DNA of 64,000 bases from Mycolicibacterium sp. S2-37 (GCF_017352375.1 NZ_JAFEVR010000004.1:248001-312000); one strand, 5' to 3'. Counted from the stretch's first letter, positions 16,453 through 27,591 are shown. Notes: a model not told the origin generated them from the letters alone. A program made the numbers and translations.

Positions 16453-17604
16453 ATGAAAGCCGTCGTCTGTCAGCACGGCAACCTGTCGGTCGAGGAGTTG
16501 CCCGACCCACAACCCGCCCGCGGCCAACTGCTGCTCGATGTGCGGCGCTGCGGCATCTGTGGATCTGATCTGCACGCCAAAGACCACGCCGACGAACTGA
16601 CCGGGCTGATGGACGAGGTCGGCTATCCCGACTTCATGCGGTCCGATACCCCCGTGGTGCTCGGTCACGAGTTCTGCGGCGAGGTCGCCGAACGCGGTAA
16701 GGGCGTCCGCGGCGAGTTCAAGGCCGGTTCGCCGGTGGTGTCGTTCCCCCTGGTACGAGCCGAGGGTGGGGTACACCTGACCGGGCTGTCCCCGCTGGCA
16801 CCGGGCGCCTACGCCGAGCAGGTGCTCGTCGAGGCCGCAATGAGCTTCGTCATCCCGAACGGCCTCGACCTCGACACCGCCGCCCTGACCGAGCCGATGG
16901 CCGTGGCACTGCACGCCGTGCGCCGCAGCGACGTCGGCAAGCGCGACACCGCGGTCGTGATCGGTTGCGGCCCCGTAGGTCTCGCGGTGATCTGCCACCT
17001 CAAGTCCCTGGGCGTGCACAAGATCGTCGCCAGCGACTTCTCCGCGACGCGGCGGGGACTGGCGACCCGCTGCGGTGCGCACGTGGTCGTCGACCCCGCC
17101 GTCGACTCACCGTATGCGGGTCTGTCTGGATCGATCACCGAGGCACCACAGCTCTACGAGCTCGGCATGGGATCGATGGAGAAGCTGCGCAGGCTGCCCG
17201 GCTGGCAGCACCTCTACCGCGTGGCCGAGGCGCTGGGCGCCGCGGGACCGAAACGGCCCGTCATCTTCGAATGCGTCGGCGTCCCCGGGATGATCGACGG
17301 TATCGTCTCCGCCGCCCCACTGGCCTCCCGCGTGGTCGTGGTGGGGGTCTGCATGGGTGAGGACCGGCTGCGCCCCGCGATGGCGATCAGCAAGGAGATC
17401 GACATGCGCTTCGTCTTCGGTTACACGCCACTGGAATTCCGCGACACCCTGTACCTGCTCGCCGACGGGAAGCTGGACGCGTCGGCACTCGTCACCGGAA
17501 CCGTCGGCCTGACCGGCGTGGCGACCGCCTTCGAACAACTCGGCACCGCCGAGGCCCATGCGAAGGTGCTCGTGGACCCGGCTTCGGACGCGATCTCGCC
17601 CTAG
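16453..17604 (+). CDS. Zinc-binding alcohol dehydrogenase (MDR family)
   Basis: 383-residue medium-chain dehydrogenase. The catalytic zinc ligands are seen in GICGSDLH (Cys36) and GHE (His71, Glu72-73 region); the four-cysteine structural zinc lobe of classical ADH is absent. The Rossmann motif is [17 protein letters not shown] (about residues 168-184). Insertions around residues 210-250 ([19 protein letters not shown]) make it longer than average. It is divergent from the acyl-CoA dehydrogenase operon. Its stop overlaps that of hisS in a shared CTAG at 17601-17604. Substrate unknown. Confidence 0.82.
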   Translation: MKAVVCQHGNLSVEELPDPQPARGQLLLDVRRCGICGSDLHAKDHADELTGLMDEVGYPDFMRSDTPVVLGHEFCGEVAERGKGVRGEFKAGSPVVSFPLVRAEGGVHLTGLSPLAPGAYAEQVLVEAAMSFVIPNGLDLDTAALTEPMAVALHAVRRSDVGKRDTAVVIGCGPVGLAVICHLKSLGVHKIVASDFSATRRGLATRCGAHVVVDPAVDSPYAGLSGSITEAPQLYELGMGSMEKLRRLPGWQHLYRVAEALGAAGPKRPVIFECVGVPGMIDGIVSAAPLASRVVVVGVCMGEDRLRPAMAISKEIDMRFVFGYTPLEFRDTLYLLADGKLDASALVTGTVGLTGVATAFEQLGTAEAHAKVLVDPASDAISP

Positions 17605-18848
17605 CCCCGGCGCGAGCGGACCTCGCCGACAACGGCATCGGCGTCGACGTCGACCTGCTCGCCGTTGGACAGGTCCTTCAGCTTCACCCCGCCGGCATCA
17701 ACGATCACCGCGAACGCCGCGCCCGTGCGGTCCGCCGACCGCAGCGCGGCCTTCAGGCTGCGATCGCCGTAGGCGACGTCCGTCCGCACCCCGGCTCGGC
17801 GCAAGTCGGCTGCCAGGACGCCGGCCTGTACCTTGACGGCGGGTTCGGCCGGGATCACGTACACGTCGCAGCTCGACGAGGACCCGACGGTCCTCCCCTC
17901 GGCCTGTAGCGCCAGCACCGTGCGGTCCACGCCCAGCCCGAAGCCGATGCCGGACACATCCTGTCCGCCGAGCCGGCCCATCAACCCGTCGTAGCGACCG
18001 CCACCGCCGATGCCGGATTGCGCGCCGAGGCCATCGTGGACGAATTCGAACGTCGTCTTGGTGTAGTAGTCCAGACCGCGGACCATCCGGGGATTGATCA
18101 CGTACGGCACCCCGAGGGCCTTGAGATGCGTCTGCACCGCCTCGAAATGCGCTGCGGCACTTTCGGAGAGGTGGTCGAGCATCAGCGGTGCATCTTTGGT
18201 CATCTCGCGGACGTGGGGTCGTTTGTCGTCGAGCACCCGCAGCGGGTTGATGGTCGCCCGGGTCCGCGTTTCCTCGTCCAAATCCAACGTGAACAGGAAC
18301 TCCTGCAACAACTCCCGGTACTGCGGCCGGCACGTGTCGTCGCCCAGCGAGGTGATTTCGAGCCGGAACCCGTCGAGCCCCAGGGACCGGAAGCCCCCGT
18401 CGGCGACGGCGATCACCTCGGCGTCCAGCGCCGGGTCGTCGACACCGATGGCCTCGACGCCGACCTGCTGGAGCTGGCGGTAACGCCCGGCCTGCGGACG
18501 CTCGTAACGGAAGAACGGCCCGGAGTAACAGAGCTTCACCGGCAGCGCGCCGCGGTCGAGCCGGTGCTGGATCACCGCGCGGATGACTCCGGCAGTGCCC
18601 TCGGGCCGCAGCGTGACCGAGCGCTCGCCACGGTCGGCGAAGGTGTACATCTCCTTGGACACCACGTCGGTGGACTCCCCCACGCCGCGGGCGAACAACG
18701 CGGTGTCCTCGAAGATCGGCAATTCCACGTCGCCGTATCCCGCCCGACGCGCCGCCGCCAGCAGCCCGTCACGCACGGCGACGAACGCCGCCGACTCGGG
18801 CGGGAGGTAGTCCGGGACGCCCTTGGGCGCCTGGAACGGCTGGGTCAT
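17601..18848 (-). CDS. hisS: Histidine--tRNA ligase
   Basis: 415-residue class II synthetase, normal bacterial length, charging tRNA-His in the cytoplasm. Motif 2 region [30 protein letters not shown], histidine-specific [13 protein letters not shown] (about residues 256-268) and motif 3 [15 protein letters not shown] are all present, followed by the anticodon-binding domain. The ATG overlaps the stop of the upstream hydrolase gene (ATGA), so hisS is second in a two-gene operon, as in M. tuberculosis. Confidence 0.95.
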   Translation of the reverse strand: MTQPFQAPKGVPDYLPPESAAFVAVRDGLLAAARRAGYGDVELPIFEDTALFARGVGESTDVVSKEMYTFADRGERSVTLRPEGTAGVIRAVIQHRLDRGALPVKLCYSGPFFRYERPQAGRYRQLQQVGVEAIGVDDPALDAEVIAVADGGFRSLGLDGFRLEITSLGDDTCRPQYRELLQEFLFTLDLDEETRTRATINPLRVLDDKRPHVREMTKDAPLMLDHLSESAAAHFEAVQTHLKALGVPYVINPRMVRGLDYYTKTTFEFVHDGLGAQSGIGGGGRYDGLMGRLGGQDVSGIGFGLGVDRTVLALQAEGRTVGSSSSCDVYVIPAEPAVKVQAGVLAADLRRAGVRTDVAYGDRSLKAALRSADRTGAAFAVIVDAGGVKLKDLSNGEQVDVDADAVVGEVRSRRG

Positions 18849-19522
18849 CGGGTCAGCCCCTCGAGGAACGGGTTGGCGCGCCGTTCGTCGCCGATGGTCG
18901 ACCTCGGTCCGTGTCCCGGCAGCACCAGGGTGTCGTCATCGAGTATCAACAGCTTGTTCACGATGGACCCGAGCAGATCGCGCCCGCTGCCGCCGGGCAG
19001 ATCCGTGCGTCCGATGGACTGCTTGAACAGGGTGTCCCCGGTCAGCGCCACCTCCGAGGCGTCGCCGCCGAGCCGGAACACCACCGACCCCCTGGTGTGG
19101 CCCGGGGTGTGGTCCACCGTCACCACCATGCCGCCGAGGTCGAGCTTGTCGCCGTCGCGGTCGAGTTCGACGAGCTGGCGGGGCTCCCGGAACAGCGCCC
19201 CGAGCACGGTCCGACCAATTCCCGAGAAAAGACCCTGCCCGAACCCCTTGATCGGATCGGTGAGCATGAAACGGTCCTCCGGATGGATGAACGCCGGGCA
19301 GCCATAGGTGTCGGCGACCTTCTGCGCCGACCAGATGTGATCGATGTGGCCGTGGGTGAGCAACACCGCGGCGGGCGTGAGCCGATGCTCGTCGAGGACC
19401 TGGCGCAGCGGACCCATCGCCCGCTGGCCGGGGTCGACGACGATGGCGTCCGACCCCGGGCGTTGCGCCAGCACGTAGCAGTTGCACGCCAACATGCCCG
19501 CCGGGAATCCGGTGATCAACAC
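18845..19522 (-). CDS. MBL-fold metallohydrolase (glyoxalase II-like)
   Basis: 225-residue metallo-beta-lactamase-fold hydrolase. The metal motif is THGHIDH (HxHxDH), with further ligands in HTPGHT, GDTLF and LPGHG, the pattern of glyoxalase II/persulfide-dioxygenase relatives. GTG 19522 is chosen because the conserved strand begins [17 protein letters not shown] and this gives the length I recall for the M. tuberculosis orthologue (Rv2581c). An ATG at 19573 would add 17 unconserved residues. It precedes hisS in an ATGA overlap. Confidence 0.85.
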   Translation of the reverse strand: MLITGFPAGMLACNCYVLAQRPGSDAIVVDPGQRAMGPLRQVLDEHRLTPAAVLLTHGHIDHIWSAQKVADTYGCPAFIHPEDRFMLTDPIKGFGQGLFSGIGRTVLGALFREPRQLVELDRDGDKLDLGGMVVTVDHTPGHTRGSVVFRLGGDASEVALTGDTLFKQSIGRTDLPGGSGRDLLGSIVNKLLILDDDTLVLPGHGPRSTIGDERRANPFLEGLTR

Positions 19523-19669
19523 GTGGGCAAGTTTCCCACGCCTGTGCGGTGTCACCGCGCCGTCCCCGCTCATGCGGGTCGTTCACGAGATCCTCAGCTG
19601 GCTTTGGCACACTCGTTGCCGACACAGGGCGCGGACTTCCGACCGCGTACGCGAGAAGGGACAGCGGCG

Positions 19670-20566
19670 GTGCCGACCAACGAACAACGGCGTCAAGCGG
19701 CCAAAGCCAAGCTCGAGCGGCAGCTCCAGCGCCGAGAGCAGCAGGCCAGGAAGCGCAAGATCCTGACCATTGCCGGTTCGGCCGCGGCCGCGGTCGTCGT
19801 GATCGCCGCCGTGGTGGCCGTGGTCGTGCTCAACAAGGACGACTCCGGCACGGGCGGCACCGCCTCGGCTGCCACCACGACGCCCACCCCGGTCGAAGGA
19901 TCGCTCACCCCACCCGAACCGGACGCCGGCACCGGTCAGCTGCCGGCCTTCGCCGCCCCGGCCGGTCTCGGCGCGAACTGCCAGTACCCCGCGGCCGGGC
20001 CCGCCAGTAAGCCGGTCAAGCCGCCGCGGACCGGCCAGGTGCCCACCGAACCAGGTGAGATCAGCGCCAGCATGAGCACCGACCAGGGCAACCTGGGGCT
20101 GCTGCTCGACAACGCCAAGGCGCCGTGCACGGTGAACAGCTTCGCCAGCCTGGCCCAGCAGGGTTACTTCAACGACACGCCGTGCCATCGGTTGACCACC
20201 AGCCCCAGCCTGTCGGTGCTGCAGTGCGGCGATCCCACCGGCGAAGGCACCGGTGGCCCCGGATACGAATTCGCCAACGAATACCCGACCAACCAGTATC
20301 AGCCCGACGACCCGGCGCTGCAGCAGCCCGTCGTCTATCCGCGGGGCACCCTGGCCATGGCCAACGCCGGCCCCAACACCAACGGCAGCCAGTTCTTCCT
20401 GGTCTACCAGGACTCCCAGCTCCCGCCGGGCTACACCGTCTTCGGCAGGATCGACGACACCGGGCTGGCCACCCTGGACAAGATCGCCCAGGCAGGCGTC
20501 GGCGGCGGCGGCGAGGACGGACCGCCGGCCACGCCTGTCAAGGTGACCTCGGTCCTGCTGGACTGA
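19670..20566 (+). CDS. Membrane-anchored peptidyl-prolyl cis-trans isomerase (cyclophilin)
   Basis: 298-residue type II membrane protein. A basic N-terminus (about residues 1-30) precedes one hydrophobic helix (IAGSAAAAVVVIAAVVAVVVL), then a Thr/Pro-rich linker and an extracytoplasmic cyclophilin domain with NSFASLAQQGYF, CHRLTTSPSLSVLQCGDPTGEGTGGPGYEFANE and LAMANAGPNTNGSQFFLVY. The usual F-H-R active-site arginine is kept in CHRL. GTG 19670 has GAGAAGGG upstream. It corresponds in position to Rv2582 and is followed 10 nt later by a paralogue. Confidence 0.87.
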   Translation: MPTNEQRRQAAKAKLERQLQRREQQARKRKILTIAGSAAAAVVVIAAVVAVVVLNKDDSGTGGTASAATTTPTPVEGSLTPPEPDAGTGQLPAFAAPAGLGANCQYPAAGPASKPVKPPRTGQVPTEPGEISASMSTDQGNLGLLLDNAKAPCTVNSFASLAQQGYFNDTPCHRLTTSPSLSVLQCGDPTGEGTGGPGYEFANEYPTNQYQPDDPALQQPVVYPRGTLAMANAGPNTNGSQFFLVYQDSQLPPGYTVFGRIDDTGLATLDKIAQAGVGGGGEDGPPATPVKVTSVLLD

Positions 20567-20576
20567 CCGCCACCCC

Positions 20577-21632
20577 GTGACCTATCCGCCGAATCCCGAT
20601 CCGGGCTATCAGGAGTATCCCGAGCAGCCGGCCGGGTACCCGCCACCGCCGGGCTACCCGGGCGGCTATCCGCCGGGTTATCCCGGTGGCTATCCAGGAC
20701 CGCCCCCGGTGTCCAGATCGACCAACGCGCTGGCGATCGCGTCCCTGGTGTGCGCCTTCGTGTTCGCGCCGCTGGGCATCCTGTTCGGCCACATCTCGCT
20801 GTCGCAGATCAAGCGCAGCGGTGAGGAGGGCCGCGGTCTGGCCGTGGCCGGGCTGATCCTCGGCTATCTGCTGACGGTGGTCGCGATCGTCGTGATCATC
20901 GTCAGCGTGTTGTTCATCATGGCCGTCGTCGACAGCGTCGAGAACGACCGGTTGCGCCGCACCGGCCCCACGGTCACCGCGGCGCCCCAGACCACCCTCG
21001 AGCTGCCGCCGTTCCGGCCCTCGCCGACGCTCGGGGCGAACTGCCAGTACCCGGTGGGCGGTACACCGGCGCCGCGACCGGTCACGCCGCCGCGCAGCGG
21101 CCGGGTGCCGACGCAACCCGATCGGGTCAGCGTCAGCATCTCGACCACGGCGGGCAACATCGGGTTGTCGCTGAAGAACGGCATCTCGCCGTGCACGGTC
21201 AACAGTTTCGCCAGCCTCGCCCAGCAGGGCTTCTTCGATGGGACGACGTGTCACCGGATGACCTCGGCGCCGGACATGAAGCTGTTGCAGTGCGGTGACC
21301 CCACCGGGAACGGCAACGGCGGGCCCGGCTATCGCTTCGCCGACGAGTACCCGACCAACCAGTACCAGATGGCCGACCCCGAACTGCGCGGTAAGACCGT
21401 CTATCCGCGCGGCACCGTCGCGATGGCCAACACCGGCCCGGACAGCAACGGCAGCCAGTTCTACCTGATCTACGAGGACACCCTGCTGCCGCCGCGCTAC
21501 ACGGTGTTCGGGGAGATCGACGGCACGGGGCTCAAGACGCTGGACCGGATCGCCGCGGCCGGCGTGGTCGGCGGCGCCGACGACGGCAAGCCGGCCACGC
21601 CGGTGACGATCACCTCCGCGCGGCTGGACTGA
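20577..21632 (+). CDS. DUF4190-cyclophilin fusion protein
   Basis: 351-residue paralogue of the preceding gene with a different front end. Residues 1-45 are a Pro/Gly/Tyr-rich cytoplasmic tail (PGYPGGYPPGYPGGYPG), and about 46-118 form a DUF4190-like two-helix segment (NALAIASLVCAFVFAPLGILFGHISLSQI...GLAVAGLILGYLL). The cyclophilin domain occupies about 150-351 with CHRMTSAPDMKLLQCGDPTGNG and VAMANTGPDSNGSQFYLIY. The cyclophilin halves of the two genes are near-identical in many blocks, indicating tandem duplication followed by N-terminal replacement. The start is GTG 20577. Confidence 0.83.
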   Translation: MTYPPNPDPGYQEYPEQPAGYPPPPGYPGGYPPGYPGGYPGPPPVSRSTNALAIASLVCAFVFAPLGILFGHISLSQIKRSGEEGRGLAVAGLILGYLLTVVAIVVIIVSVLFIMAVVDSVENDRLRRTGPTVTAAPQTTLELPPFRPSPTLGANCQYPVGGTPAPRPVTPPRSGRVPTQPDRVSVSISTTAGNIGLSLKNGISPCTVNSFASLAQQGFFDGTTCHRMTSAPDMKLLQCGDPTGNGNGGPGYRFADEYPTNQYQMADPELRGKTVYPRGTVAMANTGPDSNGSQFYLIYEDTLLPPRYTVFGEIDGTGLKTLDRIAAAGVVGGADDGKPATPVTITSARLD

Positions 21633-21635
21633 CGA

Positions 21636-24005
21636 TCAGGCCGCGCTGGTGACGCGGTAGACGTCGTAGACGCCCTCGACGTTGCGGACCACCCGCAGCA
21701 GGTAGCCGAGGTGCTTCGGGTCGCCCATCTCGAAGGTGAACCGGCTGATCGCCACCCGGTCGTTGGACGTGGTCACCGACGCCGACAGGATGTTGACCTT
21801 CTCGTCGGCGAGCACCCGGGTGACGTCGGAGAGCAACCGGTGCCGGTCGAGGGCCTCGACCTGGATGGCGACCAGGAACACCGACGACGGCGAGGGCGCC
21901 CACTCGACGTCGATGATCCGCTCGGCCTGCTGCTGCAACGACTCGGCGTTGGTGCAGTCGGTGCGGTGCACGCTGACGCCGCCTCCGCGGGTCACGAAGC
22001 CCATGATCTGGTCGCCGGGCACCGGGGTGCAGCACTTGGCCAGCTTGGTCAGCACGCCGGGCGCTCCGGGCACCGCCACCCCGGTGTCGTCGGTGCTGCG
22101 CTGGCGTACCGGCATGGTGGCCGGGGTCGAGCGCTCGGCGAGTTCGTCCTCGGCGGCCTCGTCGCCGCCGAACTGGGCGAGCAGCCGCTGCACGACGTGG
22201 CGTGCGGACACGTGGCCCTCGCCCACCGCGGTGTAGAGGGCCGAGACGTCGGCGTAGCGCAGTTCGCGCGCCAGCGCGGACATCGATTCAGCGTTCATCA
22301 AGCGCTGCAACGGAAGTCCGCCGCGGCGCACCTCGCGACCGATGGCGTCCTTACCGGCCTCGAGCGCCTCTTCGCGCCGTTCCTTGGCGAACCACTGCCG
22401 GATCTTGGCCTTGGCCCGCGGCGACACCACGAAGCCCTGCCAGTCGCGCGACGGTCCGGCGTTGGGCGCCTTCGAGGTGAAGATCTCGACGACCTCGCCG
22501 TTGTCCAATTTGCGTTCCAGCGCGACCAATCGGCCGTTGACGCGGGCGCCGATGCAGCGGTGGCCGACCTCGGTATGCACCGCATAGGCGAAGTCCACCG
22601 GTGTCGACCCGGCCGGCAGTGTGATGACGTCGCCCTTCGGGGTGAAGACGAAGATCTCCTGCACCGCGAGGTCGTAGCGCAGCGACTCGAGGAACTCTCC
22701 GGGGTCGGCGGCCTCCCGCTGCCAGTCGAGCAGTTGGCGCATCCACGCCATGTCATCGATCTCGGCGGCCGCGTTGCCGGCCGGAACCCCGTTGCGGCCC
22801 TTGACCTCTTTGTAACGCCAGTGCGCGGCGATGCCGTATTCGGCCGTGCGGTGCATGTCGCGGGTGCGGATCTGCACCTCGAGCGGTTTGCCCTCCGGCC
22901 CGACGACGGTGGTGTGCAGCGACTGGTACACCCCGTAGCGGGGCTGAGCGATGTAATCCTTGAACCGGCCTGCCATCGGCTGCCACAGCGAGTGCACCAC
23001 GCCGACGGCGGCGTAGCAGTCGCGGATCTCGTCGCAGAGGATGCGCACCCCGACCAGATCGTGGATGTCGTCGAAGTCGCGGCCCTTCACGATCATCTTC
23101 TGATAGATCGACCAGTAGTGCTTGGGCCTGCCCTCGACGGTGGCGTTGATCTTCGACTTGGTCAGCGTGTTGACGATCTCCGCGCGCACCTTGGCCAGAT
23201 ACGTGTCACGCGATGGTGCCCGGTCGGCGACCAGACGCACGATCTCGTCGTACTTCTTGGGGTGCAGGATCGCGAACGACAGATCCTCGAGTTCCCACTT
23301 GACCGTCGCCATTCCGAGTCGATGAGCAAGGGGCGCAATGACTTCCAGCGTCTCGCGGGCTTTGCGGGCCTGCTTCTCCGGCGGCAGGAAACGCATGGTG
23401 CGCATGTTGTGCAGCCGGTCGGCGACCTTGATCACCAGCACCCGCGGATCGCGCGCCATCGCGATGATCATCTTGCGGATCGTCTCGCCCTCGGCCGCGT
23501 TACCGAGCACCACCTTGTCGAGCTTGGTCACTCCGTCGACCAGATGGCCGACCTCGCTGCCGAATTCGGCGGTCAGCGCCTCGAGCGTGTAGCCGGTGTC
23601 CTCCACCGTGTCGTGCAGCAGCGCGGCCACCAGGGTGGTGGTGTCCATCCCGAGCTCGGCCAGGATGTTCGCCACCGCCAGCGGGTGGGTGATGTACGGA
23701 TCGCCCGATCGGCGCAACTGGTCGGCGTGGCGCCGGTCAGCGACCTCGTAGGCGCGCTGCAGCAGCGTGAGGTCGGCCTTCGGGTAGATCTCGCGGTGGA
23801 CGGCCACCAGTGGTTCGAGCACCGGGTTGACGGTGCTGCGCTGCGAGGTCATCCGGCGCGCGAGGCGCGCACGCACCCGCCGGGATGCGCTCGAGGTGGC
23901 GCTCTTCGGCGGCTCGGGCGGCGGTTCGGGGATGTCGATGACCGGCAGCGGCGCGGTGGCGGGCGAGTTCGAGCTCTCCTCGGTGGTGCTCGTCGAGTCC
24001 GCCAT
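21636..24005 (-). CDS. rel: Bifunctional (p)ppGpp synthetase/hydrolase Rel
   Basis: 789-residue stringent-response enzyme that makes (p)ppGpp from ATP and GTP/GDP and hydrolyses it. Domains in order: HD hydrolase (HDTVEDT near residue 131, [12 protein letters not shown]), synthetase ([25 protein letters not shown]), TGS ([31 protein letters not shown]), helical, conserved-cysteine ([18 protein letters not shown]) and C-terminal ACT. ATG 24005 is chosen over 24035 because GGGAGG is correctly placed before it and the length matches the 790-residue M. tuberculosis enzyme. It is 51 nt downstream of apt. Confidence 0.96.
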   Translation of the reverse strand: MADSTSTTEESSNSPATAPLPVIDIPEPPPEPPKSATSSASRRVRARLARRMTSQRSTVNPVLEPLVAVHREIYPKADLTLLQRAYEVADRRHADQLRRSGDPYITHPLAVANILAELGMDTTTLVAALLHDTVEDTGYTLEALTAEFGSEVGHLVDGVTKLDKVVLGNAAEGETIRKMIIAMARDPRVLVIKVADRLHNMRTMRFLPPEKQARKARETLEVIAPLAHRLGMATVKWELEDLSFAILHPKKYDEIVRLVADRAPSRDTYLAKVRAEIVNTLTKSKINATVEGRPKHYWSIYQKMIVKGRDFDDIHDLVGVRILCDEIRDCYAAVGVVHSLWQPMAGRFKDYIAQPRYGVYQSLHTTVVGPEGKPLEVQIRTRDMHRTAEYGIAAHWRYKEVKGRNGVPAGNAAAEIDDMAWMRQLLDWQREAADPGEFLESLRYDLAVQEIFVFTPKGDVITLPAGSTPVDFAYAVHTEVGHRCIGARVNGRLVALERKLDNGEVVEIFTSKAPNAGPSRDWQGFVVSPRAKAKIRQWFAKERREEALEAGKDAIGREVRRGGLPLQRLMNAESMSALARELRYADVSALYTAVGEGHVSARHVVQRLLAQFGGDEAAEDELAERSTPATMPVRQRSTDDTGVAVPGAPGVLTKLAKCCTPVPGDQIMGFVTRGGGVSVHRTDCTNAESLQQQAERIIDVEWAPSPSSVFLVAIQVEALDRHRLLSDVTRVLADEKVNILSASVTTSNDRVAISRFTFEMGDPKHLGYLLRVVRNVEGVYDVYRVTSAA

Positions 24006-24056
24006 CAGTCCACCTCCCAGCCTGTTCAGGGTCACCGCAGACTTCGAGGATAGACC

Positions 24057-24620
24057 TCACACGGTGTAGAGGCTGCTGACCTCGAGCGGTGCGACCGCGT
24101 CGCGGCCACCCAGCGCCGCGAGCTCCAGCACCACGGCGGCGTTACGTACCGTGGCCCCGCCGCTGGTCAGCAGCCGGTCGGCCGCGGCGACCGTGCCGCC
24201 GGTGGCGAGCACGTCGTCGATGATCACGATGGTGCGCCCGGTGATGTCGGTGCCGTCGGCCGGGATCTCCAGCGTCGCGCTGCCGTACTCGAGGTCATAG
24301 GTCTGACTGTGCACCGGCGGAGGCAGCTTCCCCCCCTTGCGCACCGCCAGCACACCGGTTCCCAACCGCAGCGCGACCGCCGCCCCCAGCAGGAATCCGC
24401 GCGCGTCGATCCCGGCGATGAGGTCGGCGCCCTCCGCAGAGGCGGCCAACGCGTCGGTCACCTCGGCGAGGCCCCTGGGGTCGGCGAGCAGCGGGGTCAG
24501 GTCCTTGAACGCGATCCCGGGCTCGGGGAAGTCCGGCACCTCACGCATCAGTGTGGCGATCAGCTCCGAGATCTCAGTCCCGTCGCCCCTGCCGCGTCGT
24601 TCCTGCCCGCCGGTGTTCAT
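24057..24620 (-). CDS. apt: Adenine phosphoribosyltransferase
   Basis: 187-residue purine-salvage enzyme making AMP from adenine and PRPP. PRPP loop [12 protein letters not shown] and the upstream [21 protein letters not shown] and [11 protein letters not shown] are diagnostic. The start is uncertain: ATG 24620 is used here, but GTG 24656 overlaps the upstream stop (GTGA) and would add [10 protein letters not shown], encoded by a dispersed 24-bp repeat. A shorter partial copy (GGQERR) lies just after ATG 24620. The N-terminus before [12 protein letters not shown] is therefore repeat-derived and unlikely to be catalytic. Confidence 0.9.
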   Translation of the reverse strand: MNTGGQERRGRGDGTEISELIATLMREVPDFPEPGIAFKDLTPLLADPRGLAEVTDALAASAEGADLIAGIDARGFLLGAAVALRLGTGVLAVRKGGKLPPPVHSQTYDLEYGSATLEIPADGTDITGRTIVIIDDVLATGGTVAAADRLLTSGGATVRNAAVVLELAALGGRDAVAPLEVSSLYTV

Positions 24621-24644
24621 CCCCGAGTCGCTTCGCTCCTGCCC
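24621..24644. repeat. Dispersed 24-bp repeat, copy 1 (apt 5' region)
   Basis: 24 bases identical to 35059-35082, with core GAGTCGCTTCGCTCCTGCCC at 24625-24644. Similarity continues on both sides with small gaps. On the minus strand, apt frame, it encodes part of [10 protein letters not shown] second partial match (TCCTGCCCGCCG) occurs at 24601-24612 and again at 24638-24649. Confidence 0.8.
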
Positions 24645-24652
24645 GCCGAATG

Positions 24653-26308
24653 TCACGTCGACAGCCTCCACCGGTCCATGTTCCAGCCGGCGCCCCATCG
24701 CGTCGGATTGCTGCTCACCGCGAACATCTTCGCCGACGTCAGCAGTGTGCGCTGCTGACGGTACAGCGGCAGGGTCGGCATGTCGGCCCACAGGATCGGC
24801 GCGCCCTCGGCCAGCAGCCGCGCCAGCTCCTTGGGGTCCGACGTGACCGCCAGCGCGGCGACGATGCCGTCGATGCGCTCGTTGGAGTAGCCGCTGAGGT
24901 TGTCGCCGTTGCCGGTGTGCAGCGCATAGGCGTCCATCGCCGACGAGCCGGTGGAGCCGCTGCCCGCCGCACCACCGGTGCTCGCGATCAGCACGTCGAT
25001 CTCGTTGTTGCGCAACGTCAACGGTCCGACCGCCTGGCCGGCCGCATCCTGCACTGTGATCCCGGCCGGCTCACACGCCTTCGCGATGGCTCCGACGGTG
25101 GCGGCCAGCCGCGCGTTGGGGCTCTGGTATCCGATACGTACCGTCAGCGGCCGGTTCTCCAGGGTCTCCCGCGCGGCGACGGGGTTGGCGATCGCGAACT
25201 GTCCCGTTTCGGGGGTCGCCTCGGCCGCACCGAACGCATCCTCGTTGGCCGGGTTGAGCCGCGAATTGGAGATCGGCACCTCGGCGTTGCGGGCGATCAC
25301 GTCGCGCGGGGTGCACAGCGCCAGCGCGCGGCGCGCGGGCGGTGCCGCCAGGGGTCCGCGGGGGGCGAAGATCAACTGCTCGATACCGGCCGAGGGCTGA
25401 TCGCTGCGGACGTAGTTCTCGGGCAGGTTCAGCGTGCCCGACGATCCGGTCGCGATGTCGACGACGTCGAAGGCGCCCTCGTTGACGCGCTCCTGGATGT
25501 CGGGACCCAGCGGCCACACGGTCACGCGGTCGGTGACCGCAGGTGCTCCCCACCACTTGTCGTTGGCGACCAGCACGACCGCACCCTCGCCGGTGACCGA
25601 GTCCAGCTTGTAGGGACCGGAGGACGGGAACTTCTTGAGGTCGTCGCCGCCCAGGCCGGGGCGCAGTTCCCAGGTGGTGTTCCACGCCTGCGCGACGCGA
25701 TCCACTGCGGGCAGATCGTTGTTCTGCAGGGCCGCCGTGACGTCGAGCCCGAGTTCGTCGGCCAGCACATGCGATGGCATCAACGACGTCGCCGCGAAGA
25801 GCTGCCCGAAGTCGTCGATGCTGCGATCCTGCGTGAAGGACACCCGCGCCCGCTTCTGGCCGGGCTGGCAGTCGATGCGCGCGATGTCGGCGTACCCGGC
25901 CCGGCTGGAGGCATCGAACTGCGGGTAGCGGCCGGACTGCGCCGCCCATGCAAGCACCATGTCGTCGCAGGTGATGGGTTTACCGTCGGAATAGACGGCC
26001 TTGTCGTTGATCGTGTAGTCGAGGATCAGGGGCGCGCGGCCCACCACCGCGATCGACCCGAAGTCGAGGTCGCCGACGATCTGTCCGTCGGGGCCGTGGT
26101 AGTTGAAGCCGGTCAGCACGCGTGCGAACGCCTGGGCTCCACCGGAGGCGGCTCCGACGACGGTGTTGGGGTTGTAGGTGACCAGCGCGCCGTCGACGGC
26201 GTAGTCGACCGCGTCGGCCGGGCCGTCCGTGCAGCCCGACAACCCCAGGGCACCGACCAGCGACATGACCGCGGCCGCGACCGTGGCGCGCCGGGTCCGG
26301 GCTGCCAT
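24653..26308 (-). CDS. ABC-transporter substrate-binding lipoprotein (peptide-binding family 5)
   Basis: 551-residue exported lipoprotein. The signal peptide [20 protein letters not shown] ends at the lipobox LGLSGC with Cys26 as the lipidation site. The mature part has the SBP family 5 layout (YNPNTVVG near the start, [28 protein letters not shown], late [13 protein letters not shown]). It corresponds to Rv2585c. No permease or ATPase is adjacent; instead it follows secF by 5 nt and overlaps apt or nearly so. A role in peptide uptake or in a Sec-associated process is open. Confidence 0.83.
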   Translation of the reverse strand: MAARTRRATVAAAVMSLVGALGLSGCTDGPADAVDYAVDGALVTYNPNTVVGAASGGAQAFARVLTGFNYHGPDGQIVGDLDFGSIAVVGRAPLILDYTINDKAVYSDGKPITCDDMVLAWAAQSGRYPQFDASSRAGYADIARIDCQPGQKRARVSFTQDRSIDDFGQLFAATSLMPSHVLADELGLDVTAALQNNDLPAVDRVAQAWNTTWELRPGLGGDDLKKFPSSGPYKLDSVTGEGAVVLVANDKWWGAPAVTDRVTVWPLGPDIQERVNEGAFDVVDIATGSSGTLNLPENYVRSDQPSAGIEQLIFAPRGPLAAPPARRALALCTPRDVIARNAEVPISNSRLNPANEDAFGAAEATPETGQFAIANPVAARETLENRPLTVRIGYQSPNARLAATVGAIAKACEPAGITVQDAAGQAVGPLTLRNNEIDVLIASTGGAAGSGSTGSSAMDAYALHTGNGDNLSGYSNERIDGIVAALAVTSDPKELARLLAEGAPILWADMPTLPLYRQQRTLLTSAKMFAVSSNPTRWGAGWNMDRWRLST

Positions 26309-26313
26309 GCGGA

Positions 26314-27588
26314 CTACCTGCCCCGGGACGTGCGCTTACCCGAGGGCCTGCCGGTCTTGCCGGCGGGCCGGGCGCCCGGCGCCGGCTTGTCGCCGACCGG
26401 CGCGGTGGCGGCCACCGGCTCGGGATCGGCGTCGTGATCGTCGGCGGTGTCGTCGCTGAGCTCGGACTCCGCGGACTTGGTCGACGCCCCCGCCCCGGCG
26501 CTTGCGGCGTTCTTGCGCCGGTTCTGCACGCGCCGGCTGTGGTCCCGGACGAGCTTCGTGCGTTCGCGCAGCGTCACCAGCAACGGGGTGGCGAAGAAGA
26601 TCGACGAGTAGGTGCCGACGATGACGCCGACCAACTGGACCAGCGCCAGGTCCATCAGGGTGCCCACCCCGAGCAGCCACACGGCGATCACCATCAGCGC
26701 GATGATCGGCAGCACTGAGATCAGGCTGGTGTTGATCGACCGCATGAAGGTCTGGTTGATCGCCAGGTTGGCCTGTTCGGCGAAGGTCCGCCGGGTGGTG
26801 TGCTCGAAGCCGTGGGTGTTCTCCTCCACCTTGTCGAACACGATGACGGTGTCGTACAGCGAGAAGCCCAGGATCGTGAGCAGGCCGATCACGGTGGCAG
26901 GGGTGACCTCGAAGCCCACGATCGAATAGATGCCCGCCGTGACGACGAGGTCGAAGATGACGGTGGTCATCGCGGACACGGCCATCCACAGCTCGTAGCG
27001 CACGCCGATGTAGAGCGCCGCGAGCGCGAGGAACACCGCCAGCGCGATCAGCGCCTTGGAGGTGATCTGACCACCCCATGTCTCGGACACGGCCGAGTCG
27101 CTGATCGTCTGCTTACTGGGCTGACCGTTCTCGCCGATCGGCTGGAACGCGTCGAACAGCGCGGTGCGCAGCTCCTCGATCTGAGCGTTGTCGAGTGCCT
27201 CCGACCGGATCTGCACCGTCGCCGAATCTCCACTGCCGACGGTGACCACCGATACCGGCGGACTGCCGATCGCCTCGTTGAAGACCGTCTCGACCTGCGT
27301 CGTGGTCGCCGCGCCGTTCACTCCGGCGACCGGCATCGAGACCTTGGTGCCGCCCTCGAAGTCGATGCCGAAGGTGAAACCGCGCAACAGCATGCTGGCC
27401 AGGCAGATCAGCACGATGCCGCCGCTGATCGCGTACCAGAGCTTGCGGCGACCGATGACCTCGAACGCGCCGGTGCCGGTGTAGAGGCGCACGAAGAAGC
27501 CGTGCTGTGGCGCGGCGGTGGAGGCGCCGTCGAGCGGCGGTGCCTCCCCCGCGCCGGAGCTGCGCTTGTTGACCTTGTTGACGGCCAT
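26314..27588 (-). CDS. secF: Protein translocase subunit SecF
   Basis: 424-residue inner-membrane protein that, with SecD, uses the proton gradient to help complete Sec export. The first helix is followed by GFTFGIDFEGGTKVSMPV, the conserved FDFxGG-like motif, then a small extracytoplasmic domain and five membrane helices with ATVIGLLTILGFSLYDTVIVFDKVEEN. The C-terminal roughly 80 residues are basic then acidic and low-complexity, a mycobacterial extension. It starts 3 nt after secD. Confidence 0.95.
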   Translation of the reverse strand: MAVNKVNKRSSGAGEAPPLDGASTAAPQHGFFVRLYTGTGAFEVIGRRKLWYAISGGIVLICLASMLLRGFTFGIDFEGGTKVSMPVAGVNGAATTTQVETVFNEAIGSPPVSVVTVGSGDSATVQIRSEALDNAQIEELRTALFDAFQPIGENGQPSKQTISDSAVSETWGGQITSKALIALAVFLALAALYIGVRYELWMAVSAMTTVIFDLVVTAGIYSIVGFEVTPATVIGLLTILGFSLYDTVIVFDKVEENTHGFEHTTRRTFAEQANLAINQTFMRSINTSLISVLPIIALMVIAVWLLGVGTLMDLALVQLVGVIVGTYSSIFFATPLLVTLRERTKLVRDHSRRVQNRRKNAASAGAGASTKSAESELSDDTADDHDADPEPVAATAPVGDKPAPGARPAGKTGRPSGKRTSRGR

Positions 27589-27591
27589 CGA

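Noticed and set aside
21711..24053. 780-codon plus-strand frame opposite rel
   Set aside because: It mirrors Rel codon for codon in a high-GC background; the minus strand has all Rel domains in order.
24551..26437. 628-codon plus-strand frame opposite the peptide-binding lipoprotein
   Set aside because: No recognisable domain and a composition typical of antisense frames in high-GC DNA; the minus strand carries a signal peptide, lipobox and SBP fold.
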